Source: WHSW01 sp963722175
GTDB taxonomy: Bacteria > Actinomycetota > Thermoleophilia > Solirubrobacterales > 70-9
Length of the DNA stretch: 64,000 bases
Assembly (NCBI GenBank): GCA_963722175.1
Contig: CAVRKA010000004.1
Coordinates: 1,426,001-1,490,000, forward strand
Direction of reading: 5' to 3'
Of this stretch, positions 16,269-24,900 are shown one piece after another; position 1 is the stretch's first letter; every line of letters starts with the position of its first letter. The notes under the pieces were generated by a model. That model was not told the origin of the DNA. It searched no databases and saw only the letters and a program-made list of their open reading frames with translations. Position numbers and translations under genes: made by a program.

Positions 16269-18244
16269 CGGGCGACCCCGGCGACGATCGTCCCCGCCTC
16301 GTCGACCTCGGCCCGCCAGCCCGGCGGCAGGACCAGGGTCGCCTCGGGAAGCTCGAATACGCACGGCCCGGCGGCGGTCGTCCCGGCGGGGGGCTCGCCG
16401 CGCGTCACCTCCGACTCGAGCCACTCGCCGCCGAACCGGGCCCGGCGTGTCTCGCGCTCGAGCTCGCCCGCGTCGGCGGCGACCGGGCGCGGCGCCGGCC
16501 CCGGCTCGACCACGGCGAGGCGGATGTTGACGAGCTCGACCGGGGCCTCGGAGTCGCGGTAGCCGTAGCGGCGCTCGTGCTCGGCGGCGAACGCCTCGGC
16601 CAGCTCCTCCGGCTGGGGATTCTCGCCCGCCCCGACGGCGAGCTCGAACGCCTGACCCCGGTAGCGGAGCTCGTAGACGACCTCGGTGCGCGCCTCGGCG
16701 AGCCCCTCGGCGAGCTGGTCGCGCAGCGCCGCGACCTCCTCGGCGATCCGCGCCGCGGTCAGGTCGGCGCCACCGAGCATCACCGTGCGGGCCGTGTCGC
16801 GCCGCCGCTCGGAGGCGATCAGGCCGAGCGCCGAAAGCACCCCGCTTGCGCGCGGGCACAGAATCCCCGCGATCCCCAGCTCCTCGGCAATCGCCGCCGC
16901 GTGCATCGGCCCGGCGCCCCCGAACGGCATCAGCGCGAAGTCGCGCGGATCGACCCCGCGCTCGACCGTGACCACTCGCAGGGCGCGGATCATCTCCTGG
17001 TTGGCGACCCGGATCATCCCCTCGGCGGTCTGCAGCGGTTCGAGGCCGAGCTCGGCGGCGAGGCCGGCCACAGCCCGCTCGGCGGCCTCGGCGTCGAGCT
17101 CGACGGCGCCCGCCAGGCGCGAGTCCGAGCTCAGGTAGCCGAGCATCAGGTTCGCGTCGGTGACGGTGGGCCGCTCGCCGCCGCGCCCGTAACACGCCGG
17201 CCCGGGATCGGCGCCCGCCGACTGCGGGCCGACCCGCAGGGCGCCACCGCCGTCGCGCCAGCCGATCGAGCCGCCGCCGGCGCCGACCGTGTGGACGTCG
17301 ACCATCGGCAGCTGGATCACCCGGCCGGCGATCTCGCGCGAGTCCGTCTTCCGAACCCGGCCGTCCTCGACCACGCAGACGTCGCACGACGTCCCGCCCA
17401 TGTCGAAGCCGAGCGCGTTGCCGTCGCCCGACAGCCCCGCGAGCAGCCCCGCGCCGACCGCGCCGCCCGCCGGTCCCGAGAGCACGCTCCAGGCCCCGGC
17501 CCGCGCCGCCTCGCCGGCCGGCGCGACGCCTCCCGAGGACATCATCACGCTCGGCTCGGGCAGGCCGCGGCCGCCCGCGGCCTCGCCGAGCCGCTCGAGG
17601 TAGCTGCCGAGCAGGGGGGAGAGGTAGGCGTCGATCACCGTGGTCGAGCAGCGCTCGTACTCGCGGAACTGCGCCAGCACCTCGTGTGAGGCCGACACGT
17701 GCACGTCGGGGAGCTCCGCCCGCAGCCGCTCGGCGATCGCCCGCTCGTGCTCCGGCTCGAGGTAGGAGAACAACAGGCAGACGGCGATCGAGCGGGGGCC
17801 GATCCGCCGGCACTCGGCGACGATCCGTTCGAGCTCGTCGTCGGCCAGCGGATCGATCACGCCCGCGGGCCCGATCCGCTCGGCGGCGTCGATCCGGTCA
17901 CCGTCCGCGACCAGCGGCGCGGCCTTCGGCGCGCAGAGGCGGTAGAGATGAGGGCGGTCCTGGCGGGCGACGTCGAGCAGGTCGGCGAATCCGCGGGTGG
18001 CGATCAGGGCGGTGTGGGCACCGCGCTCGGTGAGCAGCGCGTTGGTGCCGACGGTCATCCCGTGCGCGAAGGCGTCGATCCGGTCAGGCTCGGCTCCGGC
18101 ACGGTCGAGCGCCGCGTCGATCGCCTCGAGCACGCCGCGAGACTGGTCGTCGGGCGTCGTCGGCGCCTTCGCGGTGAACACCGAGCGCCCGTCGAAGACC
18201 ACCGCGTCGGTGAACGTCCCGCCGACGTCGACTCCAAGCAGCAC
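16265..18244 (-). CDS. hyuA: Hydantoinase A / 5-oxoprolinase alpha-type subunit
   Basis: 659 residues from a GTG at 18242-18244. It has an actin-like ATPase N-terminal lobe with the phosphate-1 loop LLGVDVGGTFTDAVV, then DAFAHGMTVGTNALLTERGA. Further conserved segments are SGPAGGAVGAGLL, GFDMGGTSCDVCVV, VHTVGAGGGSIGW and LMPFGGAGPMHA. ATP-dependent partner of the overlapping hyuB product; together they form the hydrolytic/carboxylating complex. No transporter or amidohydrolase for hydantoin use is adjacent, so a 5-oxoproline or other lactam role is equally possible. The start lies 40 bp from a divergent broken hydrolase gene. Confidence 0.95.
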   Translation of the reverse strand: MLLGVDVGGTFTDAVVFDGRSVFTAKAPTTPDDQSRGVLEAIDAALDRAGAEPDRIDAFAHGMTVGTNALLTERGAHTALIATRGFADLLDVARQDRPHLYRLCAPKAAPLVADGDRIDAAERIGPAGVIDPLADDELERIVAECRRIGPRSIAVCLLFSYLEPEHERAIAERLRAELPDVHVSASHEVLAQFREYERCSTTVIDAYLSPLLGSYLERLGEAAGGRGLPEPSVMMSSGGVAPAGEAARAGAWSVLSGPAGGAVGAGLLAGLSGDGNALGFDMGGTSCDVCVVEDGRVRKTDSREIAGRVIQLPMVDVHTVGAGGGSIGWRDGGGALRVGPQSAGADPGPACYGRGGERPTVTDANLMLGYLSSDSRLAGAVELDAEAAERAVAGLAAELGLEPLQTAEGMIRVANQEMIRALRVVTVERGVDPRDFALMPFGGAGPMHAAAIAEELGIAGILCPRASGVLSALGLIASERRRDTARTVMLGGADLTAARIAEEVAALRDQLAEGLAEARTEVVYELRYRGQAFELAVGAGENPQPEELAEAFAAEHERRYGYRDSEAPVELVNIRLAVVEPGPAPRPVAADAGELERETRRARFGGEWLESEVTRGEPPAGTTAAGPCVFELPEATLVLPPGWRAEVDEAGTIVAGVAR

Positions 18245-18284
18245 TGGCCGAAGCTATAGGAACTGAACGGCGTAGCCTCGGTGC

Positions 18285-18697
18285 ATGCCGATGAGTGGCC
18301 CTCGCGCGCACAACGGATGGACGGTGCACGAGTCGGCCCCGCGGACGCCGAGCACGCGGCGCTGCTGCTGCCCGGAGGACTCTGCACCGCGGCGTTCTAC
18401 GACGACGTCCTCGCGGACCCGCGGCTGAAGGAAGCGCCCAGCCGCTTCGTCGCCACGACCGTCCCCGGTTTCGGTGGATCGACGCCGCTCGCCTCGGGCG
18501 TGAGGGCCTGGGTCGCGTTCGGCGACGGCAAGGGCGAGGTCGGACTCACGCACGAGGAGAGGCGGGGACTGGAGACCTGCACGAGCGTCGAGCTGGTCAC
18601 GATTCGCAGCAGCGGACACATGACGCCCAACAACAACCCCGCCACCGTTGTGGATCTGATTCTCGACGCGGCCACGAGCGTCCCACGCCCCGCGTAG
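18285..18697 (+). pseudogene. Alpha/beta-hydrolase remnant (frameshift plus internal deletion)
   Basis: The probable start ATG 18285 reads MPMSGPRAHNGWTVHESAP. The homologous continuation (AEHAALLLPGGLCTAAFYDD, then TTVPGFGGSTP) is in another frame, entered near 18350; that frame can also start at GTG 18281 or ATG 18317. The sequence then jumps from the oxyanion-loop and strand-4 region straight to a C-terminal piece (VELVTIRSSGHMTPNNNP) carrying the would-be catalytic His. The nucleophile elbow G-x-S-x-G and cap, normally about 100 residues, are absent. What remains cannot be an active serine hydrolase. Confidence 0.65.
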
Positions 18698-18718
18698 TCG
18701 ACGTCTGTCCGAATGAAA

Positions 18719-18752
18719 GAGGCCCCGGCGCTGATCTCAGAGCCGGAGCCTC
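18719..18752 (+). terminator. Stem-loop after the hydrolase remnant
   Basis: GAGGCCCCGGC (18719-18729) pairs with GCCGGAGCCTC (18742-18752) at 10 of 11 positions, the exception being an A/C mismatch; the loop is 12 bases. It is preceded by GAATGAAA and lies between the remnant and a convergent gene. On the minus strand the stem is followed by TTTCATTC, giving the better T-run for the gene ending at 18804. Confidence 0.55.
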
Positions 18753-18803
18753 GTCCCCATGGCGGCCGCGCCCCCGCGGCCGCTCCCCACGTCGGTGTAG
18801 TGG

Positions 18804-19271
18804 TTAGACGGCTGCGCCCACCTCGCGCAGCTCCTCGATCTCCTCGATCGGGATCTCCGGCCCGTCGAAGGTCTCTTCAAGGTGCTTATGCGACGGGCAG
18901 TAGTCGCGCGCCGGCAGCGGCTCGCGCTGGCAAGGCGTCCCCTTGCGCGTGTGCGCGCGGCACGAGCGCGGGATCCCGTCGAGGCCGGCGCCCTCGGGCA
19001 TGTCCTCGAGGAACTGCTGCGCCAGCCTGATGTTGCAGTCGATCACCATCCAGACCCGCAGCTGGTCAGCCAGGTGGAAGTGCACCCGCACCTGGTTGAA
19101 GAGGCTGCGCGCCGGGCGGGCGAAATAGCGTCGGTCGTAGGTGAGGCGGCGAATCGTCTCCTCACATGCGTCGAGAACGGCCTGCTTGTTCCGACAACCC
19201 GTCGAATCGCGGTCGTCCTCTACGACAGCGGAGGCGATCTCTCTGTAGATCGATCGACTGAAGCGGTACAT
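18804..19271 (-). CDS. Cys/His-rich hypothetical protein
   Basis: 155 residues from ATG 19271, preceded by an excellent ribosome site (AAGGAGA, 6-7 bases). The N-terminal 95 residues are helical and basic (MYRFSRSIYREIASAVVEDD, then CEETIRRLTYDRRYFARPAR). A compact Cys/His cluster follows near residues 103-128, in order C-x2-H-x5-C-x9-C-x2-H (CRAHTRKGTPCQ and YCPSH), which could bind zinc. An acidic tail (EIPIEEIEELREVG) closes it. The cluster resembles short zinc-binding motifs seen in regulatory proteins, but I recognise no family. Candidate promoter and two inverted repeats lie upstream. Confidence 0.75.
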   Translation of the reverse strand: MYRFSRSIYREIASAVVEDDRDSTGCRNKQAVLDACEETIRRLTYDRRYFARPARSLFNQVRVHFHLADQLRVWMVIDCNIRLAQQFLEDMPEGAGLDGIPRSCRAHTRKGTPCQREPLPARDYCPSHKHLEETFDGPEIPIEEIEELREVGAAV

Positions 19272-19347
19272 CTCTCTCTCCTTACCCCTAGTCGTCCATT
19301 CCGTGGATCCCCCGGGACTTCCGTGCTACATCCCTGAGGGGAGGATG

Positions 19348-19375
19348 AGTATGTCAATCGATCGCGAAATTTCAA
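19348..19375 (-). promoter_or_regulatory. Candidate promoter of the Cys/His-rich gene
   Basis: Minus strand TTGAAA (19370-19375), 16-bp spacer, CATACT (19348-19353), in a locally AT-rich stretch. A TTGACA nearby (19352-19357) has no matching -10. Confidence 0.4.
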
Positions 19376-19377
19376 GG

Positions 19378-19408
19378 CCGATTGATTAAGGAACTGTTAA
19401 CCAATCGG
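19378..19408. promoter_or_regulatory. Inverted repeat CCGATTG...CAATCGG
   Basis: Perfect 7-bp arms (19378-19384 and 19402-19408) around a 17-bp AT-rich centre containing GTTAAC-like sequence. It abuts the upstream edge of the candidate -35 at 19375, so it could be an operator. Confidence 0.4.
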
Positions 19409-19419
19409 ATGAGACTCTT

Positions 19420-19437
19420 CTCCTCCGATCGGAGGAG
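19420..19437 (-). terminator. Perfect 18-bp palindrome after nadB
   Basis: CTCCTCCGATCGGAGGAG reads identically on both strands (7-bp stem with GATC loop). It begins 3 bases beyond the nadB stop. No T-run follows, so it may be a weak terminator or a protein site. Confidence 0.45.
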
Positions 19438-19440
19438 GCG

Positions 19441-20888
19441 CTAGACCCAACGCTCCCGGCGCACCCGGGCGGCCCGATCGACGACGAGATGGATCGCGTC
19501 GAGCGCGGGATCGGGAAGCGGGTCGTCCGATCGGCGGTGGGCGCCGCGTGACTCGCGCCGGTCGATCGCGCTGGCGGCGATCAGCCGGGCGAGCGGATAG
19601 GAATCGCCGAGCAGTGGCTCGAGCCCGAGCCCGTCGCGCTGCGGCCCCGCGTGGCGCCAGACCGCCTCGCGGGTGGCGTCCGTGGGCGGCTCGAACCGCC
19701 ACCCGGGCACCGCCGGGGGCGGACCGCCGCCCTGCTGGTCGAGCGCCGCCCGCGCCGCGCGGGTTCCGAACACGAAGCACTCGGTGAGCGAGTTCGAGGC
19801 CAGCCGGTTTGCTCCGTGAAGGCCGCTGCAGGCGCACTCCCCGACCGCGAGCAGCCCGGCGAGCGTGGTCCGGCCCACGAGGTCGGTCGCCACCCCGCCG
19901 ATCAGATAGTGCGCGGCCGGAGCGACCGGCACCGGCTCCGACTCGGGCCTCAGCCCCGCTGCGCGGCAGACGGCGAACACGTTCGGGAACCGCGCCGGGT
20001 CGAGGCTCGCGAAGGTCGAGCAGCACGTGGCCGCATCCCGTCCGCCTCGATCCGGTCGAGGATCGCCGCGGTCACCTGATCGCGGGGGGCGAGCTCGTCG
20101 GTGAACCGGCGCCCGGCGGCGTCGAGCAGCGTCGCGCCCTCGCCGCGCACCGCCTCGGTGACCAGGGCGCCGTCGTGGCGGCTGCCCGGCAGCGCCAGTG
20201 CGGTGGGGTGGAACTGGCAGAGCTCGAGGTCGGCGAGCTCGGCGCCGGCGGCGTGGCCGAGCACGGATCCCGCGCCGATCGCGCCGCGCGGATTCGTCGT
20301 CCGCGACCAGAGCGCGGCCCCGCCCCCGGTGGTCAGCACCGTCGCCGGGCTCTCGATCCGGCCGGCGTCGGTGATCACGCCGGCGCAGCGCTCGCCGTCG
20401 CTCCACAGGGCGACCGCCGAGACGCCTTCGAGGACCTCGATCTTCGGCTCGGCGGCGACCAGCTCGGCCAGCCGCGAGGTGATCGCGCGCCCGGTCTCGC
20501 TGCCGCCGGCGTGGACGATCCGGCGCGCGGAATGCCCGCCCTCGAGCCCGAGCGAGAGCTCGCCGTCGGGCTCGGTGTCGAAGCGCACCCCGCGGCCGGT
20601 CAGCTGCTCGACCGCGGCCGGCGCCTCGCGAGTCAGGACCTCGACCGCGCTCGTCCGGCAGAGGCCGCGCCCGGCGGCCAGCGTGTCGGCGGCGTGGCGC
20701 TCTGGCGAGTCGTCGTCGGCGAGCGCCGCCGCCAGCCCGCCCTGGGCCCAGAAGCTCGAGCTCTCGGCGAGCGGCTTGCGCGCGACCAGCGTGCAGCGGG
20801 CGCCGAGCGCCGACGCCTCGAGCGCGACGTGAAGGCCGGCGGCACCGCCGCCGACGATCGCCACGTCTGCCTTGCTGGGACCGGTCAC
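19441..20888 (-). pseudogene. nadB: L-aspartate oxidase, interrupted by frameshift
   Basis: Start taken at GTG 20886-20888 (MTGPSKADVAIVGGGAAGLH), where the FAD-binding GGGAAG motif follows directly. The N-terminal piece has the flavoprotein signatures SSFWAQGGLAAAL, TTGGGAALW and ELCQFHPTAL. The C-terminal piece in another frame has PVAPAAHYLIGGVATD, GECACSGLHGANRLASNSLTE and the helical tail. The frame changes between about 20005 and 20050: the expected sequence passes through HVLLDLR in a third frame, implying two closely spaced one-base shifts. Intact enzyme would make iminoaspartate for NAD synthesis with NadA and NadC, not present here. Either truly broken or a sequence error. Confidence 0.85.
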
Positions 20889-20893
20889 GGGCG

Positions 20894-20906
20894 GGGTACG
20901 GTACCC
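20894..20906. promoter_or_regulatory. Palindrome GGGTACGGTACCC in the nadB/HDAC divergent gap
   Basis: Perfect 6-bp arms around a single central base. It occupies the middle of the only 25 bp separating the GTG starts of the two divergent genes, so a bound protein would affect both. Confidence 0.45.
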
Positions 20907-20913
20907 GGGCAAC

Positions 20914-21912
20914 GTGGCCCTCTACTACTCCCATCCCTCCTCGCATCGCCACGACACCGGCGGCCATCCCGAGAACGCCGGGCGCCTGGTCGCGATCGAA
21001 TCCGAGCTCGAGCGCGCCGGCTGGCCGGGGCTCGAGCGGGTCGAGGCGCCGGCGGCGAGCCGCGAGCAGCTGTTCCGCGTCCACGAGCCCGCGCACGTCG
21101 ACGCGATCGAGGAGTTCTGCGCCCGCGGCGGCGGGATGATCGACCTCGACACGGTCGCCTCACCAGGTTCGTTCGAGGCGGCTCTGCACGCCGCCGGCGG
21201 GGCCGCCGCGGCGGCCGAGCGGCTGCTCGCCGACGGCGACCGGGCCGCGATCTGCGCTCTGCGCCCGCCCGGTCATCACGCCGAGCGCGACCGGGCGATG
21301 GGGTTCTGCCTGTTCAACAACGTCGCCGTCGCCGCAGCCCACGCGCTCGAAGCGTGCGGCGCCGAGCGCGTGCTGGTCCTCGACTGGGACGTCCACCACG
21401 GGAACGGCACCGAGGCGATCTTCGCCGCCGACCCGCGGGTGCTCTACGCCTCGATCCACCAGTGGCCGCTGTATCCCGGCACCGGGCCGGCCGAGTACTC
21501 CGGCGTGGGGGCGGGAGAGGGCTACACGGTCAACCTCCCGGTCCCGGCCGGGGCCGGCAGCGACGAGTTCGCGGCCCTGGTCGAGCACGTCGTCTGCCCG
21601 ATCGCCCGCGCCTACGAGCCCGACCTGGTCGTGATCTCGGCCGGCTACGACGCGCATCGCGACGACCCGCTCGCCTCCTGCATGGTCGCGACCGAGGCCT
21701 ACGGCCAGATGACCGCGGCGCTCCGCGACGTCGCCGCCGAGCTCGGCGTGCCCGTGCTCGTCTGCCTCGAGGGCGGCTACTCGCCGAGCGCGCTCGCCGC
21801 CTCCGTCGCCGCCACGATGGCGGCGCTCGAGGGTGACGGCGAGCCGCGCGGCGCACCGCCCGAGGCCGCCGAGCCACACCGCTCGCGACTGCGCGAACGC
21901 TGGCCGCTCTAG
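20914..21912 (+). CDS. Histone deacetylase family protein
   Basis: 332 residues from GTG 20914 (VALYYSHPSSHRHDTGGHPE). The arginase/deacetylase fold motifs are intact: HPENAGRL, catalytic RPPGHHAERDRAMGFC, zinc site DWDVHHGNGT (Asp and His ligands), SAGYDAHRDDPLA with the third Asp ligand, and CLEGGYS with an active-site Tyr-containing loop. Class II-like bacterial members are zinc amidohydrolases acting on acetyl-lysine (AcuC-like), acetylpolyamines or other acyl amides; which one cannot be told. Cytosolic. Divergent from nadB with a shared 25-bp gap. Confidence 0.94.
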   Translation: MALYYSHPSSHRHDTGGHPENAGRLVAIESELERAGWPGLERVEAPAASREQLFRVHEPAHVDAIEEFCARGGGMIDLDTVASPGSFEAALHAAGGAAAAAERLLADGDRAAICALRPPGHHAERDRAMGFCLFNNVAVAAAHALEACGAERVLVLDWDVHHGNGTEAIFAADPRVLYASIHQWPLYPGTGPAEYSGVGAGEGYTVNLPVPAGAGSDEFAALVEHVVCPIARAYEPDLVVISAGYDAHRDDPLASCMVATEAYGQMTAALRDVAAELGVPVLVCLEGGYSPSALAASVAATMAALEGDGEPRGAPPEAAEPHRSRLRERWPL

Positions 21913-21946
21913 GGGAGGGAGCGGTGATGCCCCCTGCCGCCCGGCG

Positions 21947-24900
21947 TTACGGGGCCAGCCGGTCCTTGATCCCGTTGAGGAAGGCGCGTGGGAAGCCGGG
22001 CACGTCGTCGAGCTCGTCGACCGACGTAAAGCCGCCCTCCGCGTCGCGGTAGCGGATCACCCGTTTCGCCTGGGTCACCGACATCCCCAGCCCGCGCAGC
22101 TCGTCGTAGTCGGCGGTGCTGAGGCTGACGACGCCCTCGGGGGCCTCGAACTGCGGCTCCGGCTCCAGTTCGGGCTCCGGATCGGCCTCGGCCTCCGGCT
22201 CGGGCGCCGGCTCCGGTTCCGCGACCGCCTCCGGCTCTTCCTCCGGCTCGGGCTCCCGCGACCTGAGGATCCCGGGCGTCCGCAGCGCCGACTTGCGCCC
22301 CTTCTTGCCCTTCTTCTGCTTCTTGTCCCGCTTCGGCTCGTCGATCTCCGGCTCCTCGAACTCCGGCTCGTCGATCTCCGGCGCCTCGGTTTCCGCCCCT
22401 TGCGCGCGCAGCACTGCCTCGTCGGCGCGCTCGCCGACCTCGCCGAGCTTGCCCTCGATGTCGCGGTAGCGGTCCTCGCGCTCGCGCTCGGCGAGGCGGC
22501 GCGCCTGGAGCTCGGCCTCGGTCGCGCGGCGCTCGGCCTCCGCCGCCCGCGCGTTGGCCTCCTCGAGCTGGCGCCTGGTCGCCGCCAGCTCGCCCTCGAC
22601 GGCCCCCTTCTCGCGGATCAGCTCGTCCTCGCGGGCGCCGAGCGTCTCCTTCGCCTCGTGATCGGCGAGCCGGCGGACCTCGGCCGCCTCGCGCTTCGTG
22701 CGTGACTCGGCCTCCTTTTCCAGCCGCTCCGCCTGCTCTGCGAGCCTCGCATCGAGCGTCTCGGCCGCCTTGCGCTCCGCCTCGGCGACCGCCTCGCGGA
22801 CGTTGCCGTGGACGCGGCGCTCGCCCTCCTTGCGCAGCGCATCGGTCTGGGTCCGCAGCCAGTTGGAGGCGGCGGTGCGCATCTCGACCGCCGCTCGCGC
22901 CGCAATCTCCTCCGCCGAGCGGGCGCGCTCGGTCGCCTCCTGCAGGTTGCGCTCCGCCTCGGCCAGCAGCTTCGACTTCTGGGTCCGCTCATGGCCGAGC
23001 TCGGCGTTCAGCTCGGCCTCGCGCGCCGCCGCCCTCGCCTCGACCTCGGCGACCGCCTCGGCGACCTCCTGCGTGCGCGCGGCATCGGCCTCCTCGGTCA
23101 GCCGCGCGACCTCCTCGCGATGCTTCGTCCGCTCCTCGGCGCGGGTGATCGAGTCGGCGTCTCGCTTCGCGACGTCGATCCCCTCCGTCATCTTCCGCTC
23201 GGCCTCGGCGATCCCCTCGCTCAGCTTCGTCTCCGCGAGGGCGATCCCCTCGGTCATCCTCGTCTCCGCCTCGGCGATCGCGGCATCGCGCTTGCGCTCG
23301 GCCTCCTCGATGCCGGCCGCGAGCTTGCGCTCGGCCTCCTCGCGCGCCGTGTCGGCTTCCTGGCGGGTCCGCGCGGTGACCTCCTCGGTCTCGCGTCGAG
23401 CCCGCTCGACCGCCTCGTGGCCGATCCGCTCCGCCTCGGCCTTCGCGTGCTCGGCATCGGCCGTCGCGCGCTCGAGTTCGGCCTCCTTCTGGCGGACGCG
23501 GCCCTCGGCCGTCTCGGTCGCCTCGCGGTGGGCACGCTTGGTCTCGTCGGCGATCCGCCGCTCGGCGTTCTCGTGCAGCCGCTTCGCCTCGCTCGCGAGC
23601 TCGCGCTCGGCCGTCGCGACCCGCTCGGCGGCGGCGAGCGCCCGCTGCTCGATCTCCCGCAGGCGCTCGTCGGAGGTCTCGATGATCCGCGTCTTCTCCT
23701 CGCGCTCCTGCTCGAGCTCGGCCTCGCGGATCCGCAGCTCCGCGGCCGCCGACTCCGACGCCGCCTTGCGTGCCGCCTCGACCTCGAGCCTGGTGTGCTC
23801 CTTCGATTCCGAGCGTAGCCGCTCGATCTCGGCGTTGGCGCGCTCGCGTGCCTCGCTCGCCGCCCGCTCCTCGATCTCGCGCCGGGTTGTCTCGGTCGAC
23901 TGCAGGGCCATGTCCTCGATCTCGCGGCGAGAGTCCTCGGTTGCCTCGCGCGCCCGCCGCTCGGCCTCCGCCCGGGCGGCATCCTCGGCCTCCGTCCGCG
24001 CGGCGTCGGCAGCCTCACGAACGCGCTCCTCGAGCTCGGCCTGAAGCGTCTCGAGCTCGCGGCGCAGATCCGCGGTCTGCGCCTGGACCATCCGCTCGGC
24101 GTCCTCGCGAGCTCGCCGCTCGGCCTCGGCCTGGCGCCGCTTTGCCTCCGTCGCCCGCGCCTCTGCGGCCTGGACCGCGCCGAGCGCCTCCTGGACGGCG
24201 GTGTCGGGACCGTTCTTGGTCGGCTCTCGCGGGGCCGCCTCCCGGGCCCTCATCAGCTGCAGCTCCGACCGCGCCTCCTCGAGCTCCGCGCGCAGCCGCT
24301 CGAGCTCCGCGTCGTCGACGGGCGCCGGTCCGGCGGTCCCGCCCTCGCCGGCCTCGGCGAGCTCCGCGCGGACCTTCGCCTCGGTTTCGGCCCGGGCCTC
24401 GGCGACCGCCCCATCCAGCCGCTCGTCGGCTTCCTCGCGCGCCGCCTGCAGCTGGTCTCGAAGCCACCCCGCCGCGGCTGCGCGCCCCTGATCCTCAGCG
24501 GCGGTGCGCGCCGCGACCGGGTCGACCGTCGACTCGACGGCCCTCGCCTCGACCGCCTCGCGCTCGGCCGCCGCCGCCGCGCGGGCCTGCTCGGCCTCGG
24601 CGATCCGCTCCTCGGCCTCGGCGGCGCGGCGCTCGGCGTCCTCGGCGCGCCGCTGGGCCTCGCTCGCCTGGCGCTCCGCCTCGCCGAGCCGGCCCTCGAT
24701 CACCTTCAGCTGTCCGGCGGCCTGGTCCTTGGCCCGCTCGAGGTCCTCCTCGAGCGCGAGGATCTCGTCCATCGCCCGCTCCTCGGCCTGATCCGCCGCA
24801 CGTTGCGCGGCCACCCGGATCCGCTCGGCGGTGTCGGTGGCCGCTGCCGTGCTGCGATCGCCGCCGCCGTTCGTGGAAGCGCCGTCTTCCTCGGCATCAG

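Noticed and set aside
16265..18244. Second hydantoinase-like protein in another frame spanning hyuA and hyuB
   Set aside because: The long frame is the hyuB frame running upstream through hyuA as a shadow. The real hyuB starts at 16268, overlapping the hyuA stop.
18790..18812. tRNA-like GGTGTAGTGGTTAGAC string
   Set aside because: It resembles a D-arm but there is no acceptor, anticodon or T-arm. It overlaps the stop region of a convincing minus-strand gene.
23178..23290. Tandem ~33-bp DNA repeats considered as CRISPR or VNTR
   Set aside because: They encode 11-residue coiled-coil repeats in frame, have no unique spacers, and there are no cas genes.
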